Positions 16,277 through 25,700 of a DNA stretch of 43,351 nt are shown here, piece after piece. Below the pieces are notes generated by a model. That model saw only the letters and a list, made by a program, of their open reading frames with translations, searched no databases and had not been told where the DNA came from. The position numbers were made by a program, and so were the translations under genes. The DNA lies in assembly GCA_017628235.1 (NCBI GenBank), contig JAGBZM010000022.1, forward strand, positions 1 through 43,351. The letters run 5' to 3'. How positions within the stretch are numbered: position 1 is the first letter of the stretch; each line of letters opens with the position of its first letter. This stretch comes from Lentisphaeria bacterium. Its GTDB lineage: Bacteria; Verrucomicrobiota; Lentisphaeria; Victivallales; Victivallaceae.

Positions 16277-17985
16277 GTGAGATCATCAAATTGAAAATCG
16301 GTCTGGCCAGCTGCGGTATCGCCGCCGGCGGCGAGGCAGTGTTTGAAGCATTGAAAAAGGCAACAGCTCTGCCGATAGATCAGGTCGGATGTATCGGACA
16401 CTGCTATGCCGAACCGCTGGTTGAAGCATGTCTGGCCGATGGTTCTTCAGTGATGTACAGCAATGTCAAGGCCGATGAAAAGAGTATTCAGGACATCCTC
16501 TCTCTGGGCGGAGAAAACCGGTTTGAAGTCCCCGCCGCCAGAAAAGCCAAAGAATTGCTCAAAGTTCTGGCTCTGGCCGGCAGGATCGTACCGACTGATC
16601 TGGCGGATTATACTGCCAACGGCGGTTATGAAGGATTGAAAAAAGCCCTCTCCCTCTCTCCGGAAGAGGTCATCAACGAGATAAAATTATCCGGCCTGCG
16701 CGGACGGGGCGGCGGCGGATTCCCCACCGGGATGAAGTGGAGTTTTCTGGCAGCCAAACCCGGTTTCGACAAAACGGTCATCTGCAATGCCGACGAAGGC
16801 GACCCCGGTGCATTCATGGACAGATCACTGATGGAGAGTGTTCCGCATCAGGTGCTGGAAGGGATGTTGATCGCAGCTTATGCCACCGGAGCGAGCCGGC
16901 TGGTGATCTATTGCCGCGCGGAATACCCGCTGGCGATCAAACATCTCAAAATCGCCATTGACCAGATATATGAAGCAAAACTCAACGTTTTCGGCAACCG
17001 CAGCATTGAAATTTCCATCAAAGAAGGTGCCGGAGCATTCGTCTGCGGTGAAGAAACTGCCCTGATCGCCTCTCTGGAAGGACAACGCGGCATGCCCCGC
17101 TTCCGTCCCCCGTTCCCGACTGACCGGGGATATCAGGACAAGCCGACGATGATCAACAATGTGGAAACATTCGGCAATATTCCGGTCATTCTCCGTGAAG
17201 GCGGCAATGCTTTTGCCTCCACCGGTTCTGAAGGCGGACGCGGCACCAAACTTTTCGCCCTGGCCGGAGATCTGCAGTATCCCGGACTGGTGGAAGTACC
17301 GATGGGAACGACTCTCAATGAGATCGTCTTTGAAATCGGCGGAGCTGACCGTTCCCATGTCAAAGCAGTACAGACCGGCGGTCCGTCCGGCGGCTGTATT
17401 CCGGTGGAATTATTCGATACTCCGGTGGATTATGATTCACTGCGTTCGCTGGGAGCGATCATGGGTTCCGGCGGTATGATCGTAATCGGCAAAGACCGCT
17501 GCATGGTGGAAACTGCCAGATATTTTCTTGACTTCACTCACCGGGAAAGCTGCGGTAAATGCACTTTCTGCCGGATCGGTACTACAAGAATGTTTGAAAT
17601 TCTCGAAAGGATCGTGGCCGGCAAGGGGTGTGAAGCCGATCTTGATCTGCTCGAAGATCTCGGCAAAAAAATCAAAGCCGGTTCTCTTTGCGGTCTGGGC
17701 CAGACTGCCCCCAACCCGGTGCTGGCCACTCTCCGTTTCTACCGTAATGAGTATCTTGAACATGTCAATGAACACAAATGCCGCGCCATGCAGTGCAACG
17801 CTCTGGTAGATGTCGTTCTGGACAAAAGTAAATGTGTTAAGTGCAAACTCTGCCTGAAAACCTGTCCGCTCAATGCCATCAGCAGTGATTTTGTCATCGA
17901 TCCGGCACTTTGCACCCGCTGCAACAGCTGTCTGGACAGCTGCCCCAAAAAAGCCATCATCCGCGCAGCCAAAGGAGATAAGTAA
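16273..17985 (+). CDS. NuoF/HydB-like FMN and Fe-S subunit
   Basis: A 570-residue NAD(H)-reacting flavoprotein. Domains in order: an N-terminal ferredoxin-like domain (about 1-85), the NuoF core with FMN/NADH motifs GRGGGGFPTGMKW (from 145), NADEGDPGAFMDR and GAGAFVCGEETALIASLEG (252-270), the SLBB-like region, the N3-type [4Fe-4S] site at Cys427, Cys430, Cys433 and Cys473, and a C-terminal double [4Fe-4S] ferredoxin (Cys521/524/527/531 and Cys547/550/553/557). This matches HydB of electron-bifurcating hydrogenases and the equivalent Stn subunit. Odd point: the N-terminal domain keeps Cys14, Cys40 and Cys44, but the first cysteine of the usual C-x4-C is Ile, an HndB-like pattern, so its cluster may be altered or absent. 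Overlaps the NuoE-like gene by four bases. Confidence 0.92.
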   Translation: MSEIIKLKIGLASCGIAAGGEAVFEALKKATALPIDQVGCIGHCYAEPLVEACLADGSSVMYSNVKADEKSIQDILSLGGENRFEVPAARKAKELLKVLALAGRIVPTDLADYTANGGYEGLKKALSLSPEEVINEIKLSGLRGRGGGGFPTGMKWSFLAAKPGFDKTVICNADEGDPGAFMDRSLMESVPHQVLEGMLIAAYATGASRLVIYCRAEYPLAIKHLKIAIDQIYEAKLNVFGNRSIEISIKEGAGAFVCGEETALIASLEGQRGMPRFRPPFPTDRGYQDKPTMINNVETFGNIPVILREGGNAFASTGSEGGRGTKLFALAGDLQYPGLVEVPMGTTLNEIVFEIGGADRSHVKAVQTGGPSGGCIPVELFDTPVDYDSLRSLGAIMGSGGMIVIGKDRCMVETARYFLDFTHRESCGKCTFCRIGTTRMFEILERIVAGKGCEADLDLLEDLGKKIKAGSLCGLGQTAPNPVLATLRFYRNEYLEHVNEHKCRAMQCNALVDVVLDKSKCVKCKLCLKTCPLNAISSDFVIDPALCTRCNSCLDSCPKKAIIRAAKGDK

Positions 17986-17987
17986 CC

Positions 17988-20015
17988 ATGAGCATAGAAT
18001 TTTTCCTTGACGGTAAAGCTGTAACCGCTGAAGCCGGACAGACTATTATGGATGTCGCCCGCGCCAACGGGATCAATATCCCCGGCCTCTGCGGCGATAA
18101 ACGTATCAGTAAAACCACCAGCTGTTTCGTCTGTGTGGTAAAAGATAAGAAGACCGGCAAATTTCTGCCCTCATGTTCTGCCATGCCCGCCAACGGTCAG
18201 GAAATCGAAGTGACCTCGGCAGAAGTTCTGGAAATGCGCCGGACCGCACTCAATCTGCTTTTAAGTGAACACAACGGCGATTGCGAAGCTCCATGCACCC
18301 TCGCCTGTCCGGCTCATGCGGCAGTGGAAGAGTATGTCCGTGCCGCCGCCAACGGCGACTTTGCCAAAGCCCTGCAGATCATCAAAGAACGTATCCCCAT
18401 GCCGATCACCGTTGGCCGGGTATGTCCCCGTTTCTGCGAAAAACAGTGCCGCCGCAACGTTGACGGCGAACCGGTGGCGATCAATGAATTCAAACGTCTT
18501 GCCGCTGACATGTGTTATGACTCATACATGGAAGATCTCCCGGTTCTCTCCGGCAAAAAAGCCGCCATTGTCGGCGGCGGTCCGGCCGGTCTGGCAGCAG
18601 CTTACTATCTGCGGCTCCGGGGAATTGCTCCGGTCATTTTTGAGCAGATGGATAAATCCGGCGGGATGACCCGTTACGGCATTCCGGAATACCGTCTTCC
18701 CAAAAATCTGCTGGACAAAGAGATCGCGCATTTTGAAAAAATGGGGGTGGAATTCGTTTACGGGAAAAAACTGGGCGGCAATCTCACTCTCTCTGAACTG
18801 GAACAGAATTTCGATGCCGTCATCATCGCCATCGGCTGCTGGCAGGCTTCCGGAATGCGCTGTGAAGGCGAAGAGCTGGCAACTCCCGGTATCAATTTCC
18901 TCCGTAATGTCATCGAAAACAACTGTTCGGCCCCCAATCCGGGCAAAGTACTGGTCGTCGGCGGCGGCAACACCGCAATGGACTGTCTGCGTACCAGTGT
19001 CCGCCTCGGTTCTCCGGAGGTAACTTGCATCTACCGCCGCAGCGAAGCGGAAATGCCGGCGGAGAAAATTGAAATCGCTGAAGCCAAAGAAGAAGGAGTG
19101 AACTTCCAATTTCTCACCGCACCGGTCAAATTGGAAAAACGCAACGGCAAACTGATCCTCACCTGCCAGAAAATGACTCTGGGCGAACCGGATGCTTCCG
19201 GCAGACGCAAACCGGTTCCGGAAGCCGGAAGTGATTTTGAGATCGAAGCTGATACCGTTATCGCCGCCATCGGACAGAAAACCTGCGCTCCGGCAGATAT
19301 CCCGGTCAACCGTTATGGTTGTGTTGAAGTCGGAAATGACGGTGTGACCGTACGCAGCGGCCTTTACAGTGCCGGAGATTGCGTTTCCGGTGCAGCAACC
19401 GTTGTTGAGGCTCTGGCTTCCGGCCGGCGTGCGGCAATGGCCGCCGCCAGAGATCTGCTGGGCATCCCGGTGGAAGAAGAAAATCCGATCAATGTCTCAC
19501 GGGGCAATTGGCAGGAGTTATCCGCCGATGAACTCGTTGTACTCCGGGATAACCTCTCCGCCGAACCGAGAGAAAAACTCTCATTTATACCGCTGACAGA
19601 ACGCAAAACCACCTTTAAGGAGGTTTGCGCCACCATGAGTGCAGCACAGTTGGCCAAAGAGGGCAAACGCTGTATTGAATGCAGCTGTTCGGACAAGGCC
19701 GATTGCAAACTCCGGGAATTTGCCGGACAATCCGGCTGCCGCACAGATGCCTATTCCGGTGTCCGGCAGGCCGCCAGTTACGATGTGCGCCATCCGGAAA
19801 TCATCCAGGATCGTGGCAAATGCATCAAATGCGGTATTTGTGTAAAAATCTGCAAAGAGGTGGTCAATAAATCACTGCTCTCTCTGCAAAAACGCGGCTT
19901 TGCCAGTTGTATCGGCACCGCCTTTGATCAGGGCTTCCCCGACAGTTGCCGGGAGTGCGGCGAATGTATCAATGCCTGTCCGACCGGAGCACTGGACTGG
20001 CGCAAAAAACGCTGA
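17988..20015 (+). CDS. GltD/NfnB-like FAD-NADP(H) oxidoreductase fused to N- and C-terminal Fe-S domains
   Basis: A 675-residue multidomain flavoprotein. In order: a NuoG-like [2Fe-2S] domain (Cys35, Cys46, Cys49, Cys63), a GltD-type double cluster domain (Cys99, Cys103, Cys107 and Cys146, Cys150, Cys154), the FAD fold (AAIVGGGPAGLAAAYYL from 193), the NADP(H) fold (VLVVGGGNTAMDCLRTS at about 322, then YRRSEAEMP, whose arginines suit NADPH), and the final FAD contact SAGDCVSGAATVVEA. A C-terminal region adds Cys562/565/567/573 and a double [4Fe-4S] ferredoxin (Cys612/615/618/622 and Cys654/657/660/664). This layout resembles the NfnB-like subunit of Sporomusa-type transhydrogenase (Stn). No H-cluster cysteine motif is present. 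It begins two bases after the NuoF-like stop. The proposed role is electron transfer among NADH, NADP(H) and ferredoxin. Confidence 0.88.
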   Translation: MSIEFFLDGKAVTAEAGQTIMDVARANGINIPGLCGDKRISKTTSCFVCVVKDKKTGKFLPSCSAMPANGQEIEVTSAEVLEMRRTALNLLLSEHNGDCEAPCTLACPAHAAVEEYVRAAANGDFAKALQIIKERIPMPITVGRVCPRFCEKQCRRNVDGEPVAINEFKRLAADMCYDSYMEDLPVLSGKKAAIVGGGPAGLAAAYYLRLRGIAPVIFEQMDKSGGMTRYGIPEYRLPKNLLDKEIAHFEKMGVEFVYGKKLGGNLTLSELEQNFDAVIIAIGCWQASGMRCEGEELATPGINFLRNVIENNCSAPNPGKVLVVGGGNTAMDCLRTSVRLGSPEVTCIYRRSEAEMPAEKIEIAEAKEEGVNFQFLTAPVKLEKRNGKLILTCQKMTLGEPDASGRRKPVPEAGSDFEIEADTVIAAIGQKTCAPADIPVNRYGCVEVGNDGVTVRSGLYSAGDCVSGAATVVEALASGRRAAMAAARDLLGIPVEEENPINVSRGNWQELSADELVVLRDNLSAEPREKLSFIPLTERKTTFKEVCATMSAAQLAKEGKRCIECSCSDKADCKLREFAGQSGCRTDAYSGVRQAASYDVRHPEIIQDRGKCIKCGICVKICKEVVNKSLLSLQKRGFASCIGTAFDQGFPDSCRECGECINACPTGALDWRKKR

Positions 20016-20023
20016 CACATCCC

Positions 20024-21307
20024 ATGCCGAAAACAGCGGTCATCATCACATTGGGATGCCGGCTCAACCACGCCGACACCGCACTGCTCTCTGCCCGGCT
20101 GCAAAATGCCGGGTATGAGCTGCGGGATGATTTCACCGTCGCACCGGATCTGATTTTGCTCAACAGCTGCGCCATCACCGCCGAAGCGGAACGCAAAAGC
20201 CGTCAGCAGATCCGCAAATTGCGGCGCAGCTATCCGGCGGCAATTATCGCTGTCGCCGGGTGTGCCGCTGAGCTTTCTCCGGAAAAATTCCGGGAATGCG
20301 GAGCCGATCAGATCCTGACCAATCCGGATAAAAAGCTCTTTCCGGATCAGCAGTTGTGCGGAAAAAAAAGCCGGGAAACCGGCAAGTGCAATTTTACGGA
20401 AAATGCCGTATCCTCTTTCCCTTTCCGCACCAGAGCTTTTATCAAAATTCAGGAGGGATGCGATAACTTCTGTTCATATTGCATCGTTCCTTATGTCCGG
20501 GGAGGATCACGTTCCCGCAAATTCACCGAGTGTCTTGCCGACTGCCGTCAGGCGATTGCCCGGGGATTCCCGGAGATCGTGCTTACCGGGGTGAATACCT
20601 GCAATTATTACGATGACGGCAAAAATCTGGCCGGTCTGATCCGGGAAATCGCCGCCATCCCCGGCGATTTCCGTATCCGGCTGAGTTCCACAGAACCGCA
20701 CCCGGATGATCTGCTGCTGGCCGAATTGATGAGCGATCCGGCCAACCGGCTGTGCCGTTTTCTGCATCTGTCCATGCAGCATGGCAGTGACCATATCCTC
20801 CGGCAGATGCGCCGCAACTATACTGCCGGAGAGTTTATCAATTTTGTCCAAAACATACGCAGGCTGATCCCGGATATCCATATCGGCACCGATTTCATCG
20901 TCGGTTTCCCCGGTGAAAGCGAAGATGACTTCGCCCGGCTGCTGGCCGTTGCCGGAGAAGTAAAATTTGCCAATATCCACGCCTTCGCCTACTCACCGCG
21001 CCCCGGAACCCCGGCAGCCTCCATGCCAGACCGGGTCTTACCGGAAACAGTGAAAGCCAGAATGAAACAATTAAGCATGGCAGCGGCGGATTCCGCCCGG
21101 GAATTTGCGGTCTCTCAACTCGGGAAAACTCTGCCGGTGATCTTTGAACAGAATTGCGGCGGATTCCAGCGCGGCTGGAGTGACAATTATCTGGCGGTAA
21201 CAGTTCCTGACGGTACTTTCCCATCCGGAAAGATCGTAAATATCACTGCCGATGAAAAAAATCTGGCAGAAAATTTGAAAAATGACCGTTCTGATATTAT
21301 TTTATAA
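20024..21307 (+). CDS. mtaB: MiaB-like radical SAM tRNA methylthiotransferase (MtaB type)
   Basis: A 427-residue enzyme, probably adding the methylthio group of ms2t6A at tRNA position 37. The UPF0004 N-terminal domain has its three cluster cysteines in LGCRLNHADT, LLNSCAITAEAERKSRQQI and VAGCAAE. The radical SAM motif CxxxCxxC is in KIQEGCDNFCSYCIVPYVRG. Later landmarks are EIVLTGVNTCNY, the SMQHGSDHILRQMRR segment and TDFIVGFPGESEDDF. The LGCR and INxC variants favour MtaB over MiaB or RimO. I chose the ATG at 20024 because the upstream in-frame extension lies inside the preceding gene and has no family similarity. The start is eight bases after the flavoprotein stop, so it is probably co-transcribed with the redox complex. 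A small C-terminal TRAM-like stretch seems short. Confidence 0.85.
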   Translation: MPKTAVIITLGCRLNHADTALLSARLQNAGYELRDDFTVAPDLILLNSCAITAEAERKSRQQIRKLRRSYPAAIIAVAGCAAELSPEKFRECGADQILTNPDKKLFPDQQLCGKKSRETGKCNFTENAVSSFPFRTRAFIKIQEGCDNFCSYCIVPYVRGGSRSRKFTECLADCRQAIARGFPEIVLTGVNTCNYYDDGKNLAGLIREIAAIPGDFRIRLSSTEPHPDDLLLAELMSDPANRLCRFLHLSMQHGSDHILRQMRRNYTAGEFINFVQNIRRLIPDIHIGTDFIVGFPGESEDDFARLLAVAGEVKFANIHAFAYSPRPGTPAASMPDRVLPETVKARMKQLSMAAADSAREFAVSQLGKTLPVIFEQNCGGFQRGWSDNYLAVTVPDGTFPSGKIVNITADEKNLAENLKNDRSDIIL

Positions 21308-21308
21308 T

Positions 21309-22043
21309 ATGGACAGAATTTTTACTCTTATCATCGTATCGGCTCTTTTGCTTGCAGCCGGTTGCAAACAGGAAAAGCACACTCCGCCGCCGGTGGAGAA
21401 AATTGCGCTGACCGTTCGCTTTTTTGAAAGCATGCAGAACGGTAATTCCGCCGCAGCCGTCCGGCAGGGAAAAAACATCTTCAATCTTGATCGTTCACAA
21501 AATCATGTCAGTACGCTCATCAGCATCCAGGAGAGCAATGAGACCATTGTTGCCGCCCAGAAACTGCTTAATTCAGGCAAGGTCATTCAAGCTCTGGCTC
21601 TGATCAATAATGCGCTGAAAAACTATCCGGAAAATAATGTTCTGCGCCGGTCAAAGATCAAACTTGAAGAACTGAAAAATGCCGGAAAATATCTGACCGC
21701 CATGACCAGAGCGCGTACAGCGGCTGCCATGAACAGTGCCAGAGAGACCGCTTCGATCGGTTTATCGGCCAACCGGACTGCCAAACTGCAGAAATTCTTT
21801 GATGATTACGAAGTTCTGGAACAAAAAATGGCAAAACTTGAGCAGCAGAAGACCCAGGATTCTCTGGAAGCAGCTTCGGCCGCTGCCGAAAAAGCCAAAG
21901 CCGAAGATGCCAGACGGGAGGCTGAAAACCTCCGCTTTATGCAAGAAATCGAAAAAATGTCCGGCGAAGGGGAAAAGATGCGCCAGAGTGCCGGCGACAT
22001 CCCATTTGAGCAGGAACAGGAAAGCATTCCCGGGGAACAATGA
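21309..22043 (+). CDS. Lipoprotein with coiled-coil region, unknown function
   Basis: A 244-residue exported lipoprotein. The start MDRIFTLIIVSALLLAAGC ends in a good lipobox with Cys19. The mature part begins with a proline-rich linker and then helical, TPR-like sequence (QKLLNSGKVIQALALINNALKNY). From about residue 170 onward it is a strongly charged coiled coil rich in Ala, Glu and Lys (AAAEKAKAEDARREAENL). I chose ATG 21309 because it gives a normal signal peptide and starts one base after the upstream stop. The alternative ATG at 21282 would overlap mtaB by 26 bases. No clear Shine-Dalgarno supports either. The 3' end overlaps the rsmG start by four bases. It could be a periplasmic scaffold; nothing identifies its role. 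Confidence 0.75.
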   Translation: MDRIFTLIIVSALLLAAGCKQEKHTPPPVEKIALTVRFFESMQNGNSAAAVRQGKNIFNLDRSQNHVSTLISIQESNETIVAAQKLLNSGKVIQALALINNALKNYPENNVLRRSKIKLEELKNAGKYLTAMTRARTAAAMNSARETASIGLSANRTAKLQKFFDDYEVLEQKMAKLEQQKTQDSLEAASAAAEKAKAEDARREAENLRFMQEIEKMSGEGEKMRQSAGDIPFEQEQESIPGEQ

Positions 22044-22699
22044 TCGCCAAACTTGAGCTTTATAACTTCATCCGGGAATGCGGGGTAAAAGATATTGACG
22101 CTTTTGCTTCCGGCTGTGAAATTCTGCGGGAGTTCCTGACGGAATACAATACTCATGTCAACCTTACCCGGCTGACCTCGGTGGAGGATTTTTACTTCAA
22201 ACACATCGCCGACTCCATCAGTATCGCCCGCTTTTTCCCGGAAATAAGCCGGGAGAAACTTAAAATCGCAGATATCGGCTGTGGTGCCGGATTCCCGAGT
22301 CTGGTTCTGGCTCTGGCGTTCCCGGCTCTGCAGATCCATGCGATCGATTCCATCGGTAAAAAGATCACCTTTGTGACCAAAGCGGCATCACTGCTGAATC
22401 TTACCAATCTCCATGCCGTCTGCGGACGGTCTGTCGAATTGAATTGCCGTCAGGAATTTCAGGGAAAATTCGATATCGTCACCGCCAGAGCCGTAGCTCC
22501 ATCGCCCAAAATTTTCAGGGAAGCCAGCCGTTTTACCGCCACCGGCGGACGGTTTATATTTTACAAAACCCCCCAGCAGGCCGCAGAAGAAAGTGCCGTT
22601 TTGGCTGAAAACCGGCAAATGCGCTGGAGTAATACTGCATGTTTCGATTTACCCGGTTCGGCCGGAGAGAGATTATTCACAGTCGGAGAAAAAATATAA
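22040..22699 (+). CDS. rsmG: 16S rRNA (guanine-527-N7)-methyltransferase
   Basis: A 219-residue SAM-dependent methyltransferase (GidB) modifying G527 of 16S rRNA. The family start region contains NTHVNLTRLTSVEDFYFKHIADS. The SAM motif I is ADIGCGAGFPSLVLALAFP, followed by HAIDSIGKKITFV. VTARAVAPSPKIF is the conserved later motif, where the family's RA-x-A arginine/alanine appears. Length is normal. It is coupled by a four-base overlap to the lipoprotein gene and ends 12 bases before the GH106-like gene, so the plus-strand run may continue into that gene. Confidence 0.94.
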   Translation: MIAKLELYNFIRECGVKDIDAFASGCEILREFLTEYNTHVNLTRLTSVEDFYFKHIADSISIARFFPEISREKLKIADIGCGAGFPSLVLALAFPALQIHAIDSIGKKITFVTKAASLLNLTNLHAVCGRSVELNCRQEFQGKFDIVTARAVAPSPKIFREASRFTATGGRFIFYKTPQQAAEESAVLAENRQMRWSNTACFDLPGSAGERLFTVGEKI

Positions 22700-22711
22700 A
22701 GGACTTTTATC

Positions 22712-25700
22712 ATGATAGAACAGTTGCCGGAACCATCCATGCACTTTCGTCCATCACCATTCTGGAGCTGGAATGCCGACCTTAAACCGGAAGAATTGCG
22801 CCGTCAGATCCGTTTGATGCATCAGGCCGGTCTGGGAGGATTTTTCATGCATGCCCGGGGCGGTCTGGAAACAGCGTACCTTTCCAAAGAGTGGATGGAT
22901 TGTGTGATCGCTTCGCTGGATGAAGCCGGAAAACTGGGCATGGATGCCTGGCTCTATGATGAAAACGGTTGGCCCAGCGGCTTTGCCGGAGGGTTGGTCA
23001 ATGCGTTGGGGGTGGATTATCAGGCGAAATATCTGCGTTCTGAGATAATCGACGCCGGAGAAGCTGCCGGCAAGGAAAACACCATTGCCTTTTATTCTGC
23101 TGACGGCAGCTGTTTATTGGGACGGTCACTTCCGGAAAAATGCGATGCCAAAGTCATGCGCTGTTATTATGAACTCAATCCGTACTATGTGGACAATCTG
23201 AATGCCGAAGTCGTAGCCGAATTTCTCCGGGTCACTCATCAGCATTACTATCAGAATCTTCCGCCGCAGCTGCTGAAACATCTGCGCGGAGTCTTTACTG
23301 ATGAACCGCAGTTGTCCCGGAACGGCGTGGTGTGGTCTTTTGTCCTGGAAGAGGAATACCGCAAAAAATATAACTGCGAACTCTTGGAATATCTGCCGGG
23401 ATTGCTGCATGAAACTGTCGATTGCAGCCAAACCCGGGTCCGTTTCTGGAAGTTGTGTTCGGAACTTTTCTCCCAGGCATTTATGAAACAGGTCAAATCA
23501 TGGTGCCAGGAGCATAATTGGGAATTGACCGGTCATCATGTGCTGGAGGAAGTTTTCAGCCATCAGATCAGTTCCAACGGTTCAGTTATGCCGCAATACC
23601 GTTATTATACCCTGCCCGGAGTCGATCATCTGGGCCGCACCGCACCTTCCGACCTGGCGGCAGTACAGTTGTGGTCGGTCGGGGAACAATACGGCATGAA
23701 GCAGCTGATGACTGAAAGTTTCGCCTGCAGCGGCTGGGCATGCAACTTTTCCGGCATGCGCTGGATCTATCAGCGTCAGTTGGCTCACGGAATAAATTAT
23801 CTCTGTCAGCATCTGCAAAGCTATTCTCTGCGCGGCGCACGCAAGCGTGATTATCCTTTGAGCAGCTTTTATCATCAGCCCTGGTGGGAAGATTACAAGA
23901 TCCTCAATGACTATTTCTCCCGGACAGGTATGCTGCTGGCCGAAGGTAAATGTCAGGTCTCCACTCTGGTGATCCATCCGATCTCATCTTTGTGGAAACT
24001 CTACACCGGAAATGATGCCCAATTACAGCATGGTCTGTTCCAGAAAACCGCCGACACCATCACATCCGAACTTGACCGGCACTTCATCCCGCATCACTAC
24101 GCCGATGAAATAATTGTCGATGAGTGCGGTTCTGTGGATAACGGCCGGTTCATCATCGGCAACTGCGCTTACGACCGGGTCATTATCCCGCAGATAACCA
24201 ATATTTCAGAAAAAATCCTGGACCTGCTCAAGCAGTTCCATCGCGCCGGCGGAACTGTCCTGCGGGTCAGAACTGCCGATATTTTACCGGAATTCACCGT
24301 CGACGGAGTTCCGGCTGATGCCGCAGATATGGAGTTCATCAACTCTCTGCCCGGCTTTGATTCTGAACGCGCTGCGGCGGAATATGTTGCCGGATGCACC
24401 GAAAAGAGTATTGCGGTCACGGAAAATGGAGTTCCGGTTTCCATGATTTGCGGTTCCTGGCGGGATATCGAATTATCCGGATGCCGGGGCAGATTTTACT
24501 ATCTGGTCAATACGTCGCAGAATGCCGGCTGCCAGGTTGAAATAAAATTGATGCACCCCGGGAAGGTGGTGATAATCGACCAGTATGATGGCAAATTCTA
24601 CCGGCCGGACAATATTTCGGTCAACGCCGGAGAAATTACTCTGCCCTACAGTTTTGCGGCGGCAGATGCCCTGATGCTCTTTGTTTCCGATGATCTGGAA
24701 CCGGAAAAACTGCCGGAATTCAAACGTTTTGCTCCGAACCGGACGGCGATCCGGCTGCTCCCGGAAACATCCTGGCAGATTTCACAGATAGAGGAAAATA
24801 TCCTCACCCTCGATTTCTGCCGTTTCCGGGTGGACAATGGTGACTGGCAATATGCCAACGCCATAGATGTCCAGAGCAGATTGCTGCAGATGGAAAAAGA
24901 TTGCGATCTGGAACTGGAATATGAGTTCACCATCGATGAAGATTTTGACTTCGATACCGGACTTTTCATGGTCATTGAATCTCCGGATAAATTTACTTTT
25001 GCCCTCAACGGCCGGGAGTTCACCACTGATAAATGCGGATACCTTTTTGACAAAGCCTTTGAAAGAATCCGGCTGCCGGAAAATCTGATCCCCGGCCGGA
25101 ATGTGATCAGTATGAAACTGCGTTTCTCCCAGACTCAGGAAACTTACGAAACTCTCCGCAAAGCCCGGGAGTTTGAATCGGAAAGAAACAAACTGACATT
25201 CCAGACGGAGATCGAAAGTATCTATCTTGCCGGAAATTTCTCGGTCAGACACAATGGTAAAAGCATCCTTCTGGAGCGTAATGCCATGCGGCTGCAGGGC
25301 AGTTTTTCTCTCGGTGCGCCACTGTACTGCGACCGGATAAACTGTCAGGATCTGCTCAATAACGGTATGCCGTTTTTCGCCGGGAAAATCACTTTGAAAA
25401 ATATGTTCACCCTGACTCCGGACGAGGTTGATAAAATCAACTTTTTCTCCTGCAAACTCCAAGGGGCAAATTCACTGAAACTCCGCCTGAACGGGCAGGA
25501 TTGCGGTGGAGCTTTCTGGGAACCGTTTGCCCTGAATGTCAGAGGGAAACTGCAGCCGGGAATCAATGTGATCGAAATGGAACTGACCTTTTCGCTGCGT
25601 AATATGCTCGGCCCACACCACCTGCTTGCCGGTGAACCACTCGGCGTAGGCCCGACCAGCTTTTTTCTGGAGCCGAATTGTCTGGGCGTACCGGGCTTGC

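Noticed and set aside
17988-20015. Possible [FeFe]-hydrogenase catalytic subunit
   Set aside because: The order of N-terminal [2Fe-2S] and later ferredoxin clusters resembles HydA, but the centre is a GltD-like FAD/NADPH fold and none of the H-cluster cysteine motifs (such as TSCCPxW) is present.
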